A DNA stretch of 8,777 nt from Alphaproteobacteria bacterium UBA2966 (GTDB taxonomy: Bacteria > Pseudomonadota > Alphaproteobacteria > UBA2966): positions 57,401 to 66,177 of the forward strand of contig DEBC01000102.1 of assembly GCA_002348365.1 (NCBI GenBank), written 5' to 3'. The notes below the pieces were generated by a model, which had not been told where the DNA came from, did not search any database, and worked only from the letters and a program-made list of their open reading frames with translations. Positions 6,695-8,777 of this stretch are shown piece by piece; positions within the stretch are counted from its first letter, which is position 1, and every line of letters begins with the position of its first letter. The position numbers were made by a program, and so were the translations under genes.

Positions 6695-7318
6695 ATGCTG
6701 AAGGTTTGGGGAAGAAACAATTCGAGCAACGTGCAGAAGGCAATGTGGTGTATCGGCGAGCTCGGGCTGGAGTACGAACGCATCGATGTTGGCGGTCCCT
6801 TTGCGGGTTTAGACACGCCCGAATACCTTGCAATGAACCCCAATGGACTGATCCCGACAATTCAGGATGATGGGAATGTTCTCTGGGAAAGCCATTCGAT
6901 CGTCAGGTACCTCTCCTTGAAATACGGCAAGGGCACTTTGTGTCCGGAAGACCTCGGCGATCGCCATCGCGCTGATCGTTGGATGGATTGGCCGCACAAT
7001 GGGTTCGTTGAGGCGCTTCGTGTCCCATTCCGTGCACTGGTCCGCGACCGGGACAAGGCAGAACCCGACATGGACGCTGTGAATGCGGCGGTTGCAGACG
7101 GAGAGAGCATTCTACCAGTGCTCGACAGCCACTTCGTCGGCAATCCCTACGCGGCAGGCGAAACGTTCACGATGGGTGATATTCCTCTCGGCTGTATCCT
7201 GAACCGCTGGTATTCACTACCTATCGAAAGGGCCAGCCATCCCGCCATCGAGGACTGGCTGGGACGACTGAGGGAACGACCCGCATTCCGGGAACATGTG
7301 CTGCTCGAATCGAGCTAA
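6695..7318 (+). CDS. Glutathione S-transferase family protein, second of a tandem pair
   Basis: Paralogue of the preceding gene, 207 residues. It keeps Ser10 ('GRNNSSNVQK'), cis-Pro54 ('LIPT'), Glu65-Ser66 ('WESHSIVRYL'), the 'RWMDWPHNG' opening of the helical domain and the 'ERPAFREH' end. ATG 6695 is preferred over in-frame GTG 6683: GGAG at 6685-6688 gives 6-nt spacing, and the paralogue starts at the same residue. The helical substrate-binding domain (about residues 105-150) differs strongly from the first copy, while the glutathione-binding half is well conserved, as expected if the two act on different substrates or steps. The copies are divergent enough to be an old duplication. The permease starts about 22 bp downstream, so the three genes probably share a transcript. 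Confidence 0.93.
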   Translation: MLKVWGRNNSSNVQKAMWCIGELGLEYERIDVGGPFAGLDTPEYLAMNPNGLIPTIQDDGNVLWESHSIVRYLSLKYGKGTLCPEDLGDRHRADRWMDWPHNGFVEALRVPFRALVRDRDKAEPDMDAVNAAVADGESILPVLDSHFVGNPYAAGETFTMGDIPLGCILNRWYSLPIERASHPAIEDWLGRLRERPAFREHVLLESS

Positions 7319-7340
7319 ACCGTAAGCGCCAAATCGCTGT

Positions 7341-8096
7341 TTGTTGACCGTCGTGCCTGATCTCTTTGAGGTAATCCTCACGCCGGCGTTCGCGTTTTCG
7401 GTGTTTGCGGTCAGTCTCGGGGGGATAGTCAGGGGATTTTCGGGGTCAGGTTCCGGACTCATCATGATCCCGTTGATGTCCCTTGTGTACTGGCCGCCGC
7501 AGGCGCTGACGATGGCCATCCTTATTGGTGTGGTTGGCGCAATCCAACTCATTCCGCAGACCATCAGGTATGTGCAATGGCGGCACGTGTTACCCATGAC
7601 GGCGAGTGCGGCCATCGCCATTCCGATCGGAATAGCGCTCCTGTTTATCGTCGACCCCGAAATCACGCGGCGTAGTATTGGCGGTCTCGTACTTCTGTCG
7701 TCGATAGTTCTATTGAGCGGGTGGACCTACCAAGGGCCGCGCAACCCGATCACAAGTACCGCTGCAGGTGCGGTCGCGGGATTCATGAACGGATTTGCCG
7801 GTGCCGGTAGCGTAATTCCGACCCTTTACTTCGTCGCGAGTCAGGAGCGGGCAATCTTCCTACGTGCAAACATTTTCACCGTCGTGACTCTATTCATAAT
7901 CATCACGGCGATTGCCCTTGCGTTCCGAGGGACGGTCAATGCGGAATCGGTCACTATTGCTGCCGCACTCCTCGCGCCATACGGCGTAGCAATATGGATC
8001 GGCTCCCGTCTGTTTCATCGCTCCACCGATAGAGCATACCGCCTCGCAGTCTTGTGGTTACTGGCCGCTATCGGCGCCTTTGTTGCCGTGGTCTAA
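7341..8096 (+). CDS. TauE/SafE-family membrane permease
   Basis: Integral inner-membrane protein of about 251 residues, the usual size, with roughly seven or eight hydrophobic segments. The family shows an internal repeat with a Gly-rich motif in each half: here 'GFSGSGSGL' at about 32-40 and 'GFMNGFAGAGS' at about 147-157. Characterised or proposed members move sulfite, sulfoacetate, taurine-related or other organic anions. No ATG exists near the start; candidates are TTG 7341, TTG 7344 and GTG 7353, all with poor Shine-Dalgarno sequences, and an in-frame TAA at 7323 limits extension. Starting at the first ATG (7464) would remove the first membrane segment. A 22-bp gap after the second GST suggests co-transcription and perhaps translational coupling. 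Exact start uncertain; family assignment firm. Confidence 0.88.
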   Translation: MLTVVPDLFEVILTPAFAFSVFAVSLGGIVRGFSGSGSGLIMIPLMSLVYWPPQALTMAILIGVVGAIQLIPQTIRYVQWRHVLPMTASAAIAIPIGIALLFIVDPEITRRSIGGLVLLSSIVLLSGWTYQGPRNPITSTAAGAVAGFMNGFAGAGSVIPTLYFVASQERAIFLRANIFTVVTLFIIITAIALAFRGTVNAESVTIAAALLAPYGVAIWIGSRLFHRSTDRAYRLAVLWLLAAIGAFVAVV

Positions 8097-8263
8097 GCGA
8101 ATCGATTTGAGTCAGGTCACGCAAGATTGACATCGAGTTCCGACAGCAGAATCCTGATTGGAGCGAATCTCCATAGCCTGGAACTACCTGACAGTGGCGG
8201 TGGTGACTTCTATCCGGTTGCCCACAAGTTCAGCTGCATCTCCTCAAGCGCAGTGTTACAGCG
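8097..8263. other. Intergenic stretch before the regulator
   Basis: This stretch has no convincing gene. A small hairpin (TGGAG 8159-8163, CTCCA 8169-8173, 5-nt loop) is visible but lacks a following T-run, so it is not called a terminator. A 65-residue reading frame at 8127-8324 resembles nothing known and overlaps the regulator. The regulator's promoter should lie here, but I cannot pick one. Confidence 0.4.
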
Positions 8264-8332
8264 ATGCCTAAACCACAAAATTCGCCCAAGGTTCAGGTTC
8301 TGGATCGATAGTTCAATTTGCTAAATCATTTC
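8264..8332 (+). other. N-terminal helix of the IclR regulator, interrupted by an amber codon
   Basis: From ATG 8264 the frame reads MPKPQNSPKVQVLDR, then TAG (8309-8311), then FNLLNHF and on into the regulator. With the TAG ignored, 'VQVLDR-x-FNLLNHF' is the standard first helix of an IclR winged helix-turn-helix. Homology therefore continues on both sides of the stop without a frame change. Either a nonsense mutation has hit the gene, or the stop is read through, or the base call is wrong. Family members usually have a small residue such as Ala or Ser at this place. Confidence 0.6.
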
Positions 8333-8777
8333 ATGTCGGATCGCGATTCATGGAGTTTGGCTGAGCTGGTGCGCGCCTCCAAACTTCCAAAATCGACGGT
8401 TCACCGTCTGCTTTCCGTACTTTGCGATCACGAATTGCTGTGGCAGGCCCCTCAGGACGAACGCTATCGGTTGGGTGAATTTGCTGTCCGTCTCGGTCAG
8501 CGGGCCCTGGCCCAACGCGATCTCCGGAGAGTGGCCTGGTCGATTCTCAATCGATTGGCTGAGGACATCGGCGAGACGGTGATATTGGGAACCCTTAATG
8601 CGGCACGTGACAAGGCCGTCTACGTGGAACAGATAGAATCCTGGCAGGGCCTCCGTCTCGTCCCGCAGATCGGGGTTCAACTACCGCTTTATGCCGGAGC
8701 GACTGCCAAAGTCATCTTGGCCCACCTGCCAGAAGAGGATATCGATCGGGTGCTGACCAAGCCGCTACATCGACTCA
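8333..8777 (+). CDS. IclR-family transcriptional regulator, 5' part (runs off the window)
   Basis: The frame is open from ATG 8333 to the right edge (148 codons) with no stop. DNA-binding part: 'SLAELVRASKLPKSTVHRLLSVL' spans helix 2 and the recognition helix of the IclR winged helix. 'RYRLGEFAVRLG' ends the wing and starts the linker helix, and the effector domain follows ('LAEDIGETVILGT', 'AVYVEQIES', 'LRLVPQIG', 'LPLYAGATAKVILAHLPEED'). If translation begins at ATG 8333 only eight residues precede helix 2 and the first DNA-binding helix is lost; that helix is encoded upstream beyond a TAG (see 8264-8332). No Shine-Dalgarno is obvious before either ATG. IclR proteins are dimeric and usually regulate adjacent catabolic operons, so it is a natural candidate controller of this cluster. 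Whether a working protein is made is doubtful. Confidence 0.85.
   Translation, partial: MSDRDSWSLAELVRASKLPKSTVHRLLSVLCDHELLWQAPQDERYRLGEFAVRLGQRALAQRDLRRVAWSILNRLAEDIGETVILGTLNAARDKAVYVEQIESWQGLRLVPQIGVQLPLYAGATAKVILAHLPEEDIDRVLTKPLHRL

Noticed and set aside
7303..7315. 13-bp palindrome GCTCGA-A-TCGAGC at the end of the second GST
   Set aside because: A one-base loop cannot form a useful hairpin and it overlaps coding sequence; likely chance.
901..7318. Idea that the SDR and GSTs are the lignin beta-ether genes ligD, ligE and ligF
   Set aside because: The GST N-termini do not resemble LigE or LigF as I know them, and gene order and strands differ; only the functional logic is similar.
338..8311. 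Genome-wide reassignment of TAG to an amino acid
   Set aside because: Three apparently intact genes in the window end naturally at TAG, with no conserved sequence continuing past them.
8127..8324. 65-codon plus-strand frame before the regulator
   Set aside because: No recognisable features, poor ribosome site, and it overlaps the real IclR frame.
8348..8680. 110-codon minus-strand frame
   Set aside because: Antisense to the IclR gene, whose conserved motifs are on the plus strand.

Overview
The window looks like a catabolic or accessory region from a proteobacterium, most likely an alphaproteobacterium. This rests on base composition (by eye roughly mid-50s % GC), Shine-Dalgarno-type starts, and gene families common in sphingomonad-like or marine alphaproteobacteria: a TauD/TfdA dioxygenase, a long phthalate-dioxygenase-like Rieske oxygenase, a short-chain dehydrogenase (SDR), non-plant-type glutathione S-transferases (GSTs), TauE/SafE and IclR. 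The organism assignment is an inference; there is no rRNA or other marker.

Layout. At the left edge is the C-terminal third of a TauD/TfdA-type 2-oxoglutarate dioxygenase (+). A small secreted or membrane protein (+) follows, whose natural signal-peptide start is cut off by an in-frame amber codon. A minus-strand block runs from about 5835 down to 901 with short gaps. In transcription order it holds a MOSC-domain gene broken by a frameshift, a large PHP-type metal-dependent hydrolase (DUF3604-like), a Rieske oxygenase alpha subunit and an SDR dehydrogenase. From 6031 to 8096 the plus strand carries two tandem paralogous GSTs and a TauE/SafE-type permease. The roughly 195 bp between these divergent blocks hold candidate back-to-back promoters and an inverted repeat (GGTTTC-N8-GAAACC) just before the first GST. 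At the right edge an IclR-family regulator (+) runs off the window; its N-terminal helix also lies upstream of an in-frame amber codon.

How the genes may work together (inference). The Rieske enzyme would oxygenate an aromatic or other ring substrate and the SDR would oxidise an alcohol or diol. The PHP hydrolase would cleave a hydrolysable intermediate. The GSTs would do glutathione-dependent conjugation, ether or thioether cleavage, dehalogenation or isomerisation. TauE/SafE would move an organic or sulfur-containing anion, and the IclR protein would control the cluster. No ferredoxin or reductase for the Rieske enzyme is present here.

The most notable feature is three apparent lesions in 8.8 kb (two in-frame TAG codons near gene starts, one frameshift) beside otherwise intact catabolic genes. 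Several intact genes here end in TAG, which argues against a simple reassignment of that codon.
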